Origin: Pyxicephalus adspersus
Taxonomy: Eukaryota; Chordata; Amphibia; Anura; Pyxicephalidae
Direction of reading: 5' to 3'
NCBI RefSeq assembly: GCF_032062135.1
Contig: NC_092860.1
Location: 130,677,484-130,741,483, forward strand
Length of the DNA: 64,000 bases
The stretch's first letter is position 1. The number at the start of each line of letters is the position of its first letter. The translations under genes and the position numbers were made by a program. This document shows positions 10,793 to 23,743 of this stretch, piece by piece. A model generated the notes under the pieces. That model was not told where the DNA came from. It was given only the letters and a program-made list of their open reading frames with translations, and searched no databases.

Positions 10793-12459
10793 CTGGAAAC
10801 AATACAGTTCATATTAAAAATATCGATAGGAGCTTTTATACCAAAAATAAACAACCTTCCCATCAATAGGCCATCTAGCAGCTTTTTTGTTAAAGATCCT
10901 TCACCATCACCATGCTTATTTATTATACAGCATCAGAGAAACAATGGAAAGCAGCACCACGAGAACCAATCACCTTGTATCCTGTTTTATTAGTATGGAG
11001 CTGTCAGAACAATGTTAGATGCATTGTTTTTGGTTGTTGTACATTTGTATTCTTTGTGTATCATGTTATAAAGGAAGACCTCTAACCATTTATTATAAAA
11101 GGTCCATTTCCACATATATTCTAACCATTACAAGTAGGAACATAATCTCCACAGCAATATTGTGTCCAATGTGTAATTTTGGGTTTTTGGTTATTTGAAA
11201 GCCTTTATTTACTTTGACATTTGGTATGCAGAAAACAATGGACTGGTATTGCCTTTTCGTTTAACCAAGAATCTAAAAGGGAAATTTCTGAAGGATTCAC
11301 TTCCTCCTCAAATCTTGTTTTGAAAATCTTGGCAATGTTTGTTTTTTCATCAATTGTAATGGAACTTATTTTTACAGTACACATGGTAAATGCCCATTAG
11401 ACAATGGTTGGATTTTATCAAAGAAGCCTTTGTATGAGAAAGATAATAAATTCTGAAAACACAATGAGCTATAGATCTTTATGGTTTATTAACTTGTCAC
11501 ACAGCTTTCCAGGTGGCACAGTGTCTTTCACAACTGCCTGCAAGCTCCCAATGTGTTTATGCCAAGAGGCAAGGTGAATATCTCTGTTCTAGAGTTTATT
11601 TTCTATATATCAGTGGCCATGATTTAACCTATTGACTGAACCTTTTACATTGGAATATCATTACTACATTTATCATTTAAGAAGTCGACATTCACTAATC
11701 TTCTTAACAACTCTTTCCTTTTCTATTATTTGTGTATTATTGTTTCACATATTAGGTTGTATAAAGTTTTTTTTTTTGTATAATGGTTATTTTGAAAATC
11801 AGTGAATTGCCTATTTATCCTGAACTTCTAAAACATACATGTCTAGATTTGTTTAATCACTACTTATTTTTAAAGATAGTACATCTTTAAACATAGACCA
11901 GAAGCAAGGCACCATCAAGGTAGTCAGAAAAAGTAACATAAACACAATTTGTCCATAATCATCATAATAATATTGTGAAATGTACATTCTTTTCAGATGA
12001 TACCTAGTCTGGTGGTGCAGCTAATATGTTTATTTCATGTTATTCTATATCCTGTGATGGGCTTACAGATTTTTTAAACAAGGGAGGAAATTGTATGGAG
12101 GACAATGCCAAGACCTGCCTACATAGTCATACACTGAATCGTTTCTGTAATCATTGTTTTAATTATATCCTGGGCCATCATCAACATGTCAGTTCCTTAA
12201 CCTGTTTATCCACTTATTTATAATTACCGCCTCCACCTCAACTCTGTTTGATCCATGATAAAATTGTAGCATTGTGCAGGAATACATGGGAAAATTATTA
12301 CTGTACTGTATTAGAAGCAAGTGGTAGTTATCAAGTAGCCAGGAGTGAAAGTTTCATGAGTACCAACATTATTTCGGAGTTTTGAGAATGACCAATTAAG
12401 AATGAGCAATTATGAAAACTGTTGCAAACCAAAGGAAGCACTCAAACGTGCACATTAGA

Positions 12460-12492
<33 letters not shown>

Positions 12493-14970
12493 TTACCTGC
12501 TTACAGACTACTTCTGATTGGAATTCCTATACTTTGCATTTTTTCTAGCTATTGAAAAATATGCCTGATGTATGTTGGCAATGTTATGCATGTTATCACC
12601 ACCAGTTTCCACTGTTAAATGGTTCCACATATTTTACACAAACCAATAAGCTAGCCAAAGCTATACGGCTTTGTTAACTTTTAGAAGGCTATAACACAAA
12701 TCCGATCCATTACAAGGAGTTCTCGTGCTACCCAATGCTATTGCTACATCATATTTAATCCCTATGATAAAGCATCAAAAGAAGTGAGATGCTTTCTGGA
12801 GGTGAAAAGCCTCTGCAAAAAATTTATAATTTTTATTATTTTATGTACTTGGCTCCAGTTTTCCAGCCCTGACACTAAGAAATCAATGCAATCAATCAGT
12901 TATCTTTTTTTCATGTTAATGCTGCAATAACCACTTACTTTCTGAGTGTATTTTTTTAATAGTCTTATGTATGACCAATCCATGTTTTTCCCAAGGATGG
13001 TCACAACCACCCTATACTTGGTAACAGGTATTATTTACTGTCTGAATTGTTAATTTGTAAGTTAATTGCACATTTAGTAATTGTTCCAATTATCTCAAGA
13101 TGCAAAGATTACAATTCTGAAACATATAAAAATAAACTGCACCAGTGCACCAGCAAAGCAAATGTTGTACTAATTGAATGTTCCCTTTTAAGGCTTTTTT
13201 TAGGAAGCTTCTTATACAGAATTCACACAGCATAGCCCCTTTCCCATAGAGAAGCAAAGCGCACCCTGGCATTATAAGCAAACGCTCTTGGCAAAACAGA
13301 GCCACTTTCCTTCACCACCTAAATACCTTTTTATCCATGTTTATGGCTGGAGGCAAATACTGAAAGGGAATGATTTTTGGAAGAAATAAATATGGAATAT
13401 TTGTAATGAAATGATATAAACTTCATAACAAAAAGTTTAAAATGTTGCCTAAGCCAAAATTGTATGTACACATAAAATGTTAACATTCCTGATAACCTGA
13501 ATATGTTTTTTTCTAAAGGTAGCCATCATTTGCCCCCCAGCACCGTACAGCTTCCATGTCAGTAATACTGAACAGGTGTTTCTGTACAGCCTGGGAGTCA
13601 GATGAAGGCTGCTTTCAGCAGACATTATTAGTCTGATATGTTAGAAAGCCATGAAAGAGACGCTTAATGCCTAATGTCTTTGAAATGGAGCAGAAAATCT
13701 GTCATGAGGCAATTACATAAATTACATTTTTGACATTCTTTTAAAAATGTTAGTAGCTCGTGTTCAGCCTCTGGCATCACTAGCTTTAATGCTGTGTAAC
13801 AAATACAAAGATCAGAAATTCTGATCGGAATAAAAGAAAGTCTCATAACTACAAAGTATATTAGGTCAGCAATAAATGTAATTACCAGGGACAGTAAATC
13901 TGCCAACTGCCAACATATTTAAATTTTCCATTGTATTTGCATCTGTCTGAGCAGGAACATAAATTAATGCTTTTAACTAAACAAAGTTTAAGTAACAAAA
14001 AAAAAAAATTGGAGGGACTGAAACTGCAGGTCACATCATAGGTGAATTAAATAAACAGCGGCTTTGTCCACTGCTCTGATGCACTTCAGGAATGTGGAAA
14101 ATGAGAACACTGGAGCAGATAACAGAACATTACTATGCAATGAGACATCAGGTTTACACCAGACAGGGACAATTTAAATACAATCATTTTAAATCCTTTA
14201 TACTAATTTGCTTAACATATCAGTGTCTTAAGTTGCCAAACACAAAATGAGCACAGAGTGCCAGACAAATACTTAATGCTCCAATCAACATGTGGCTTCA
14301 GATTGTCAAACCCCAGGAACTGAATAGAAAAGTAACATATTAAAAAATATTTAAATATTTATACAGTACAATAGTTTGTAGCAACTTATGAGCAGGTAAG
14401 AGGTGCCAGGGCCAAAAAAGTCTTTAAATATTATTGGCTGATATTGGTGACTGTCGTCTGCCTATTGCCGTGTCCCTTTATTTATGCTTTTACTCCCTCC
14501 AATAATAAAATGACAATGTGCATTAAACAAATATTAATATTTAGGTATTCAACAAGAATAAAATAGAGGTGTTTACTGATTAAACAACTTTAAAAGGTCA
14601 GAAATTTAATTGATGCCCAGAAAACTCCATGGACATTTTTACACTGATCAACTTTAGAATGCAAACTAACTGTTAAATATTTAGTTCCAGATTTATTTTA
14701 ATATTTTGTGGTGTTGAAGAATTGTGTGGTATTAAAAAAATTAAATATCCTTTATAAATGATATAATAAACCCTGGTCTTCTAAAATAAAAGGTGTAAAA
14801 ATTGTGGAGTACCCTGAAAATGACTTTAATTTTTTTGATCCATGTTTTATATTTTTTATACTTACATAAAATAAAACACCATACTTTATTTATAACATAA
14901 ATATATACAAAGTTTTAATCAAACATGTATAAGTGAAAGACTATAATTGTTGTAATAAGTGCTGTCTTAC
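10793..14970 (-). other. SLC34A2 intron 1 (4.2 kb)
   Basis: Runs from the non-coding first exon to the ATG exon. It is AT-rich, with a (TA)n tract at 12462-12485 followed by a T run. No exon or transposon recognised within it, which contrasts with the repeat-rich upstream flank. Confidence 0.75.
12462..12495. repeat. (TA)n microsatellite plus T run
   Basis: About twelve TA dinucleotides followed by a poly-T run, inside intron 1. Confidence 0.95.
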
Positions 14971-15028
14971 CTTGTGATCCCGTGGTAGAGGAAGCAGGGA
15001 AAGGTGAGGTGGAGTGCTGGGAATTGGG
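14971..15028 (-). other. SLC34A2: SLC34A2 non-coding exon 1
   Basis: A strong donor CACAAG|GTAAGAC (splice after 14971) lies about 60 bp downstream of a TATA box on the same strand. The stretch contains no ATG. Position, strand and the known mammalian layout (non-coding first exon) support it. The transcription start is placed only by TATA spacing, within about 5 bp. Confidence 0.65.
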
Positions 15029-15052
15029 ATGCAGGTACCAAGGATTTCAGCA

Positions 15053-15061
15053 CTTATATAC
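15053..15061 (-). promoter_or_regulatory. TATA box of the SLC34A2 promoter
   Basis: GTATATAAG on the minus strand, the right distance upstream of the predicted exon 1. GATA-type motifs lie upstream at 15191-15197 (TGATAAG), 15219-15225 (cttatca) and 15403-15408 (AGATAA), which would suit an epithelial gene. Motif evidence only. Confidence 0.6.
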
Positions 15062-15429
15062 AGGATGAGAGCTGTGCCTACACACCCAGGTCACATTATG
15101 CCATACCTCCCCTTTACCCTTTAGCACTGCCCTCTCATACAACATTCTCTAACCCCAGTCTTCCTAATCAGCACTTTCCAATCAGGGAAATGATAAGTAA
15201 GTCATTTGTTCCCTCTGGCTTATCAGTGTGTGCTCCATGCTGATGATCACAGGGAGTTGGCTCACCCTGCACCTGACAAAAGTATTTCCCTGTATAAGGG
15301 AAGGAGATGCCCAGCTTACTATGTGCACACTTGGGCTGAAACACATGCTGAGCTGTGCAATACCTGAGCCCACACAGGAGCCCAGTCTTCCATCACAAGA
15401 CAAGATAAAGGAAATCAATACTTCTGAGA

Positions 15430-17211
15430 TTACTTGGCAGTAACAATTATCTACAGTGCCTGGCCTTGGACCTGTCAAGGAAAATGGGTTATGAGATTTT
15501 AGGAAAAGTCAGCAAGGCTTTGGATTACCTTTATAAAATCACATAAAAAAACAATCAGTGGAATCAAAATAATTTTTTTTATACTAATTTATTTACGATT
15601 TTGCTTTTGGAAATTATGTTGTTTTTTAACACTGATCAAGTTTGCAAGAAAAATCATGTTTTTGGTATGTTTACAAGTGCTTTACCGTAAAACTTTGCAC
15701 TTAGGGAAGAGCTCCGGGATTAGAAGATTTCTGCATCTGGGTGAGGTGAGTGTAGGAATCTGCATTACACTTACCTACTTTATTCATAGATTCTCAAATG
15801 TCCTGCCATGCAATGGTCTGAATAACCCTTTAGACTTCTATAGGGCCTGACAGATGATTTTGGTTGGTTAAGAGAAATCCTGAAGATCTTCTTTAAAGCT
15901 GTATGCTGGATAAAAAAAAACTTTATTATGAATTTATTCCTCATTTTAACATGGGATATAAATCCTTTTTTGTGTGCATCAAATGCAAACACATGTATTA
16001 CTTTTATAATTAGCAGCAACATTATAAATTCTTTATCTTCTATGGTAATGTGAATTTATTGTACATGCTTTCATTTTACCTGTGAAGATCAATAAATATA
16101 CATCAGGAGAAACAGTACTGTTGCAATAGTTATATAATACATATATTGTTTTATATAAACTGTATATAAAAGAAATAACATAAAATATTTTTACCAGGTA
16201 GTTGATATTTGCTTCTGTGCCTAATTGATCTCTGCTGCTATCCTACTTCTTGTTTCTCCTCTGAATCCCTCATGCCAAATGTTCCACGCAACAACCTTTT
16301 TTGTTTAAAGAGGGAGTTGTACAAGTTTAGCCCTACTGAAAAGCATTGTGAGAAAACCCACTGAATTCAGCTACAATTAATTACCTAAAGCTCAGAAATA
16401 ACCAAATTAGGTCAAATCAGTAGTGATTCATGTGCAGCATTCATTCGCATAGTTACTTGTTGCCAGTAGTTTGCATTTTATGTTCTTTAGAAAGGTATTT
16501 AAAATTGGTTTAAAAGCAGAATTGCTGACCAACTGTACCAGTCTGTGCATTTTAGTCTTAGTTATAATTAGTTGTATTTGAGTTATTATATTTACAGGTA
16601 GAATATAAATTCATATATATATACATACATTTTTTTAAAATAACCCATTCTTAAAAGTGCCATAAAATTCTATACTCTGTGCCCTGTCTGAGAGTGCTGT
16701 TTTGTTCAATCAGAAAATAGGAGTTTATGCTCTATTTGTCTACTAATCATTTTACTATTGTTAGCTTTGGAGGTACAATCTAACTTTTAGGACACTAGGT
16801 ACGTCAGATACATGTATTGCAAAAACATTTTGAAACAGACTAATAAGAAGTCAGTGAAACCTGTTTCTTTTCAGTCTGATGTCAGAGTCATTGGTCATAG
16901 TTATTACCTGAGGACAGTACTAATTTATATTACAATAAAAACAGTGAAATACTGTGCCAGGAAACAGAACACAACTGCCTCATTAAAGTCATCTTTGGGA
17001 AAAGTTTACCTACTGAATACCCTACGCACCAATTTAAATCTTTTTTCCATGCTTTTTAGTTTTTTTACTTTGCGAATGAAGATATCACCCACTGTAAATC
17101 TGCAGTCTAGATAGGTCCCTAGACATTACCATTTTCAGGAGCAGCATACCACTAATCCTGCATTTCAAATGCACCTGCAGGTGCCAGTCCCACCTGTCCC
17201 CTCTTACTGAT
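15430..17211. other. Upstream flank, no gene seen
   Basis: AT-rich DNA upstream of SLC34A2. No exon or classifiable repeat recognised. Confidence 0.55.
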
Positions 17212-17511
17212 GTAATCACTAGGGATGAGCGAGCAAGATTTGTATGTTCGATCTCGCGGCAAATCGGGCCTTTCTCGCTTATCAAACATTTAAGCGAGAA
17301 CGGCCTTGTGATTCGCCATGAGGTCGTGTTCTCGCTGAATGAACGAGGTAAAAAGCAGGGGGTGGTAATGGCGACTAAATTCAGCAGGAATCGTGGCTGG
17401 GAGCGAATCATTTGCTCCCAGGATGCACAGCAGGGCCCAGCAGTCCAATCAGGAGAGATCTGAGCAGAGGCACATAGTTAGTTAGTCACTCCATTTTGTG
17501 TTCTGTGTGAA

Positions 17512-17730
17512 AAATTTTTCTGTCCTACTCTAAAAAAATTACAGATGTCTCAGTCTTTGATACTTCTTTCTATTTACCAAAAAAAGCCAGTTTGGTACAG
17601 AAAAATTACTGTCCTACTAAAAAAAAAATACAGATATTTCAGTGTTTGATACCTGCTCCTATTTACCAAAGAAGATGGTTTGGTACAGTGAAATTTCTGT
17701 CCTACTGTAAAATAAATACAGATTTTTTTT
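17512..17730. repeat. 88-89 bp tandem repeat, block 1
   Basis: About 2.5 copies of a unit containing tgtcctact, acagat, a cagtgtttgatacc-like stretch, ctatttaccaaa and tttggtacag. The acagat landmark recurs at 17541, 17630 and 17718. The same unit forms block 2 in the same hAT element. Confidence 0.85.
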
Positions 17731-18333
17731 TTTGACTACATTAGCAATTTACTTGGAAATGGACAAATGTACAGTATTGTACAAAATGCCCAGTACTTGA
17801 AACAGTTGTATTAAACAAACCAAAGTAGCTATTATTTTTTTTTAGGAATGACCCATTTAGTGATCAGGCCTTGTTTACTTTTATCTCACAAGGAATCCAT
17901 GGCTGGTAACATCATATTCTTTTAAAGCCTTTTCTCTTCTCTTTTTGCTGTAGGTCAGTAGCTCAGAGAATAAGTTCTCACAGCTAAGTCACAGCTAAAG
18001 CATCTGCTTTTTGTTCAGCGATAGATAGCTGTCAACTAACAATGTAAAGTCAGCGAGCATGCCATCCAACATAGCTTGACGCAAATCTAGGAGGTGCTAT
18101 ACTTCCAGAGCCAACACTTTCAGCAAAGTAGCAGACAATGGACGGTTGGAACACAAATTAGGATTTTGCTCCATCAATGTTTGTTTGATATTCAAGAAAT
18201 GTACTTGTGCAGACGGCATATTTAGATACCGAGTCAAACATTCCTTCAGATGTAGATGTTTGATGAGGAAGAAAACCACCAGTCTCCATGGAAAAAAAGT
18301 ACACATCACCCACCTTTGTATAAAAAACATTAT

Positions 18334-18522
18334 TCAAAACACATCATATTGGTGGGACAAAAAATCTCCTAGCCAACGACAGTTGTGGGTGACCTTTAGG
18401 ATGCCTTTGTCTTCAAGCACCACTTGGAGACCATTTTTTAGAGACCCCTGTTCCCATGGTGAGGATGTCAAAGAAGTAAACATGATTTCTTGTGCCCACC
18501 TGCAGCCAACACAGTTTCCCAT
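18334..18522 (-). pseudogene. Possible hAT transposase remnant
   Basis: A short open stretch reading LQVVLEDKGILKVTHNCRWL resembles the region before the RWLS-like motif of hAT transposases. Flanking frames are broken. The assignment rests mainly on the surrounding hAT-type ends and is weak. Confidence 0.3.
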
Positions 18523-18792
18523 AGCGACATATGTTCAAGCCAGAAGCTCCCAAGCTCAAGACCTTTTGGTGCTGGAGATGCAGAATCTTTCTTCTATTGT
18601 CTCTCTTTCAACCTCTTGGCCTTCTTCTACTGGTTCCACATTTAGAACATTTTGCCCAAAAAACAGCCTTGCTCCTCGCACAGCTTCTCCAGTCTTTAAA
18701 TCCTTGACTTTAATCAGAATGCAAATAAATGTCAGCCTTCTGCAGCTTCTGCTGTGTGAGTTAGGCAGGATTGCAAACATCAGGGAGCCCCA

Positions 18793-19045
18793 ATACAGAT
18801 ATTTTAGTGTTTGATACCTGTTCCTATTTACCAAAGAAGACCGTTTGGTACAGTGAAATTTCTATCCTACTATAAAATAAATACAGATATTTTAGCGTTT
18901 GGAAACCTGTTCCTATTTACCAAAGAAAACCATTTTGTACAGAGAAATTTCTGTCCTACTATAAAATAAATACAGATATTTTAGTGTTTGATACCTGTTC
19001 CTATTTACCAAAGAAGACAGTTTGGTGCAGTTAAATTTCTGACGA
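18793..19045. repeat. 88-89 bp tandem repeat, block 2
   Basis: Three copies with acagatattttag landmarks at 18795, 18883 and 18972 (periods 88 and 89). Same unit and orientation as block 1, 1.1 kb away. Confidence 0.9.
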
Positions 19046-19634
19046 TGGACTACACCCAGCTCTAAATGCCAGTTACCAATGCAGTCTCCCTGGCTATAGC
19101 TGACCAGAGGCCACACACTGCTACTGCTCTTGCTGACCCATGCTCCATCTCTGGTCTTCCATCCTTTTACCTAATGTCACAGCGCTGCTTTAGAGGTGGC
19201 ATTCCTAACTCATGTCATCCAGGTCATGATGGCAGCTAGCAATGTGGTCTCCTGCTGTTTTGACGGCAGAGACTGTTGCTAGTGTGTTTAGTTCACCCTT
19301 TCTCAATGACCTGATGTTTATGCTGCCTTCTGTACGCTGTCCATCATGTACATATCCTATTTGCCTGCTGTCACTTTGCCTGCCATTTTCTGGAAAACCA
19401 CGTCTTTTGGAACTTTTGTATTTTTCCCTTGTTGCCACTGTTCTCCTACACATACCTAGCAAATTGGTGGTTCTAACATGTATAGGGGCTTTGCTATTAA
19501 TGTTTAAAGTTGTCCCATTGACTTTAATGGAATTCGTGAAATCGATTCGCCAAAATTTTGCGAACCCAAGCCGGAAGTTCGAGGACATTTTTGCGAGACT
19601 GTCAGAGGCCTTCTCGCTCATCTCTAGTGATCAC

Positions 19635-20585
19635 TGGTGTATTTTCTTCTCCATTCACAAAGGACCCAACTGCTACACAGATAATAAGAAGCATTTATGT
19701 CATGCAGTCAGTGGTGTAGACACAGTAGGAGAACCCCTCTAGGAGAAAACAGAAAAAAAGGAAGTGTTCAGTGTTCAGATTTTTTAATCTCAGAAGAGGG
19801 TGATAAGAAGGTATAAAGGGGGAAAGAATATCATTATCCTAAAAATTACTGGCATAATGTTGGGATACCCTGTATCTTTCTTTTTTAAAATTCCCCTTTT
19901 TTTTGTAACGTAGCCGAGCACAACTCACAGTAGTGTGTTATGGTCCACTGCAACGTATGTCTGTTTACAAGGTCTATTGAATGGCACTGCAGAACACCAA
20001 TGTGTAAAATGTGAGTTTCCTCATTTTGCACCACAACTCTCTGCACCATAACAATATAAAACTAGCCTCCAAGAGTTTTTTGAATATTCAATTCATCAAT
20101 TAAAAATCAAATTCCTGTTCACATTAAGTACACAAATGTTCAAATAAAATAGGGAAAGAGCTTTTCACATGATTGGATAATTGAAGTCAATATTCACACC
20201 TTTCATTGTATGAAGATTTCTAAATCTTTTAGTCAAATCCCAATGTTTCAAATGGAGAACAGAGCAGTTTAGGCGGTCACTTCACTATTTTTTTCCTTCA
20301 GTTTATTCAGTTCATCCTTTTTAGATGTCTGTATTTTCAATGTATTTTTTTTATTTAAAGGTTAGTTTACAATTTTTCAATTTACAATTTGGCATTCTTG
20401 CATATTTATAGCAAAACTCCACCCTTCCTTTTGCACAATTGTACATAGTAAACATAATTTGTACATACTAAAATTGTGTGCTCTGATTTCAACAAAACGA
20501 TATGTTTGTCCACACCTCTCAATAAAACCCATAGGGGTTTCTTAAGGACAATTCTATAAAATCTATTCACAACATATTGTAATGT
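19635..20585. other. Intergenic, no gene seen
   Basis: AT-rich sequence between two transposon-derived blocks. Confidence 0.55.
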
Positions 20586-20589
20586 TGCA

Positions 20590-21016
20590 CACAGCCACAG
20601 CTGCAATCATTGAGAAGATGCCCAGCAAGGGAGAACCAACTGACATTGTAATATAAATATCTCTTTCAAATGATACATTTGTATCTGTAACAAATGTATC
20701 TTTTGTAAGAGATACTTATATTACAATGTCAGGAGATTCTCCTTTGCTGGGCATCTTCTCAATGATTGCAGCTGTGGCTGCATTCATTGAGAAGAGTGTG
20801 GGGTCCCTGGGACCTTAGAAGTTAATTAACCTCTAGTGCCCGAGGATCGCAGAGGATTTTCAGGGCTGCATGATGCAGCCCTGGAAATCCTCCTGTTCGG
20901 CAAGAGCTTGACCTTTCGGCGAATCAGAAGGCCGTACTCGCTTACATTTTTGGTAAGCGAGAAAGGCCCGATTCGCCGCAAGATCAAACTTAATATTCTT
21001 GCTCATCCCTAGTGAC
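20590..21016. mobile_element. Fold-back element sharing the hAT-like end
   Basis: 20590-20782 is a long inverted repeat: two arms of roughly 90 bp, each carrying gagaagatgcccagcaa or its complement, around a few-base loop. A second small stem, ggctgcatgatgcagcc, lies near 20864. The right side (20930-21016) ends cttgctcatccctagtg, the same end as the 17220-19626 element, so this is probably a truncated or rearranged non-autonomous relative. Confidence 0.7.
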
Positions 21017-22355
21017 AATATTAAATGCAGATTTTGGACTGGTCTCCTTTGTCACTTGTACAAGTTTAGGTACAGGTTTTTCCTGTTTTTCCTGATAAAA
21101 CTAATTTAAAAATCATTTTATTTATTAAGCTATAAATAAATAATTTATCTATTGCAATTCGTTTTTTTCAGTGATTATTACTTAAGTCCATAACATTATT
21201 TGTTATCAGTTGTACTCTAGTTCTTTATGTCCCTGCTTTTACATTACAATACATTTCACAACTTTTGGACAAGAATTATAAGCCTGCTCATAGAAATAAA
21301 AGTAGAATCTAACAAATGCAACCTGGATAAAGGAGAAACTTACACATCCATGTTTTTTAAACGCATACCTGGATTAAATGGTTGTTGATCTACCTGTTCT
21401 TTAAAGTATATCTCAATTCATTAACAAAAAGTGCAATATTTTGTATATTACTAGTTCTTAGAACCTGCATTTATTGCAATTCTTGAGAATAAAGAATACC
21501 TTCGCAGGAATGCAATACCTTTGTAACGTTTCATGAAGTGAACAAAAATTTTATGTTTTACTAAATTCACTCCTGAATGGAACTATATGTTTGTGGTTCA
21601 TATCAGAAGAGAAGTCTATTGTGGCAACCATGACTCCCTCCATAGACACAGTGGAAATTGTATAGCCACCAAAGGGCAGTAAGATGTAATATTTTTCATT
21701 TTTGGTGGTTGTGGAAATGTTTTACCTGGAAGCTGGCAAGTCCTTTTGTTTATCTTTTTCTCACATTACCTTTTAACCCAGCCATAGAACAGAGCAGAAA
21801 TAAACAGATATTCATACATATACATTCAATCCTTACTTAACTCATTTGAAATTATTGACCTAATAAGAGTCTCGTCTGGTGTATTAATGGTGGAGTCCCT
21901 ACACATTTCACATAGAAATGCATAAATCATGCCTTGGGCATAAATAATTTTTTAAAGCAAAATCTTGAACTAAATAGGCCTGATAACATTGGACTCTCCT
22001 TAAACTACACAAAGGTCAGGAAGATGTGGACTTTGCTCCAAATCACAAATTTCCAAGAAGATAGTACATGAGTAACTACAGACGTCTATATGGTAATTTG
22101 ATTATGATTCTAATTAACTACTACAATAAACTTATGACTAGAAATGATTAAATTGTAAAAGAAAAGTGTTTGAAAGGGTAAGCTTAAAGGCGTAATGCCA
22201 AAGATTGCAAATGCAACAGCTGTGGTTAGGAGAGGCTCTGGGAGACCCGTTGTTGCCCTATCACCCAGTACTACTCTTTGCCAAGTTTCCATGATTTCAC
22301 TTACAGTTGACCGCAGCTGCCCTCTTACAATAGACATGACAAGCCTCTAGCTTTT
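21017..22355. other. Intergenic, no gene seen
   Basis: AT-rich, no exon or repeat identified with confidence. Confidence 0.5.
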
Positions 22356-22359
22356 CTGC

Positions 22360-22545
22360 ATCATCTAAATGACCGTCCTGGCGTATCCATGGGCGACGGA
22401 CAACGAATGATCCTAATGCAAGGGAAGGGGAAGAGAGCGCAGCAGGGTGCCGCTCCGTTGTTCTCCCCATCCTCTCCCCATGGAGAAGAACGGTGCTCGC
22501 TCATGCATCGTGCAGTCATTAGTCGTTGGAAAGGATCGTGAAAGA
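22360..22545. mobile_element. Truncated TTAA-type MITE family B
   Basis: Contains gagagcgcagcagggtgccg, tcatgcatcgtgcagtc and cgttggaaaggatc, the same blocks as the copies at 45479-45843 and 49948-50266. Neither acgtacacac end is preserved. Confidence 0.6.
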
Positions 22546-22819
22546 AAGTCAGCAAAAACCTAGTAATAGGCATACGAATCATTTTATTTATAGTGTTGTA
22601 ACTCTCCTACCAAAAAACTATAATGTATAATGTAACAATACTGTTACTGTTTGTGGGACTGTGGCATGCACTGCTGTCCCACAGTCATTAGGGATTTTTT
22701 GATGTATCCCCCACACTGAACCTTCCCTCATCGCTTGCACCTCCTTTCCCATGTCTTGTCTATTACCTGCTCAATTTCAACTGCAATGGTGCTGTGCTGG
22801 TTTTCCTAGTTATATACAA

Positions 22820-23107
22820 CAGGGGGTCCCTAACCCCTAGGGCCCACTGGGGTTGTGAGAGTGGCCCCCATAGGGGTCAGGAGAAGGACCCTGCTTGCAG
22901 GCGCACCATGTCTCCCATTCGCATCACAGGCTCAGGTCACAACCCGCTCACTCTCCCATCTCAAATCTGAGCCTGCGATAGGAGAGTGGGCTGGTTCTGG
23001 CATTATGACGTCACTCAGGGGGAAGTTTCTTCGTCTTTGATTGACACAGGACTCCAGACCGTCTGTAGATTCAGTGGTCACCAGCAGCAAAAGGTTGGGG
23101 ACCACTG
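22820..23107. mobile_element. hAT-type MITE
   Basis: Left end CAGGGGGTCCCTAACCCC. The right end reads ggttggggaccactg, whose complement is CAGTGGTCCCCAACC. This inverted pair is a common hAT end. The 288-bp GC-richer body has no coding capacity. The flanking 8-mers match only partly, so the duplication is decayed. Confidence 0.75.
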
Positions 23108-23743
23108 ATGTGTATTGCGTTTTGCCCCATGTCTTCATATATATCATTATTTGACACTGCAGTTGGGATGATAGAGGACCCCCCCTACTATTTTCATCAT
23201 CTACCCACCCCATTTTGTTTATTTTATTCCTTGTTATTGTCATTATTGGTTTACTTTTGTTGTAAATCTATCTTGGTGTGTTTACGTTTGTAATATTGTT
23301 TAAAATATTTGTCTATTTTTTATAAAAGGTTTTCAAAATTTATTGAAGCAGAAGTCATACGAAGTTTGGGCCTTATTTCTGTTCTGCATTCTCGTTTCAG
23401 AATTAAATATGTTTGAGGATATATTGAGGGTTTGAAAAAGTCTCTGTTCTAACCTTTTCACTGTAGTTCATTGTTATACATGGCACAGATACTGGGAACG
23501 ATAGACATGGTCTAGTGAGATAAAAGGCTTTTGTGTAACAAGTATATACGTATAAATACCAGGAAAGTAGCAGAATAATAACTGCACTGTTTTATCATAG
23601 TCTGGGATGTAAAATGATTACTAAATGCTGTAGTTGAGGAAAGCAGTTATTTTATGTGATCTGGGTATGGCTAAATTACTCTGTTTGGTAGTTTCTTATT
23701 TAAAGTGTCAGAGCAAAAAGAAAAAAATCTCTCACACTACTCC

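Larger units (their letters stand above)
17220..19626. mobile_element. hAT-type DNA transposon, 2.4 kb, decayed
   Basis: Termini TAGGGATGAGCGAG and (reverse complement of the right end) TAGAGATGAGCGAG form the inverted repeat. They are flanked by 8-bp near-duplicates gtaatcac (17212-17219) and gtgatcac (19627-19634). An 8-bp duplication with T at position 2 and A at 7, and a YAG-starting end, are hAT features. The interior has two blocks of one 88-89 bp repeat around a middle section with broken minus-strand reading frames. One of these (18334-18522) contains a weak RWL-type stretch as in hAT transposases. No intact transposase. Confidence 0.75.

Noticed and set aside
18146..18814. 222-codon plus-strand open frame
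   Set aside because: It lies inside the hAT element, opposite the weak transposase-like strand, and ends within the tandem repeat block. Composition looks antisense-like.
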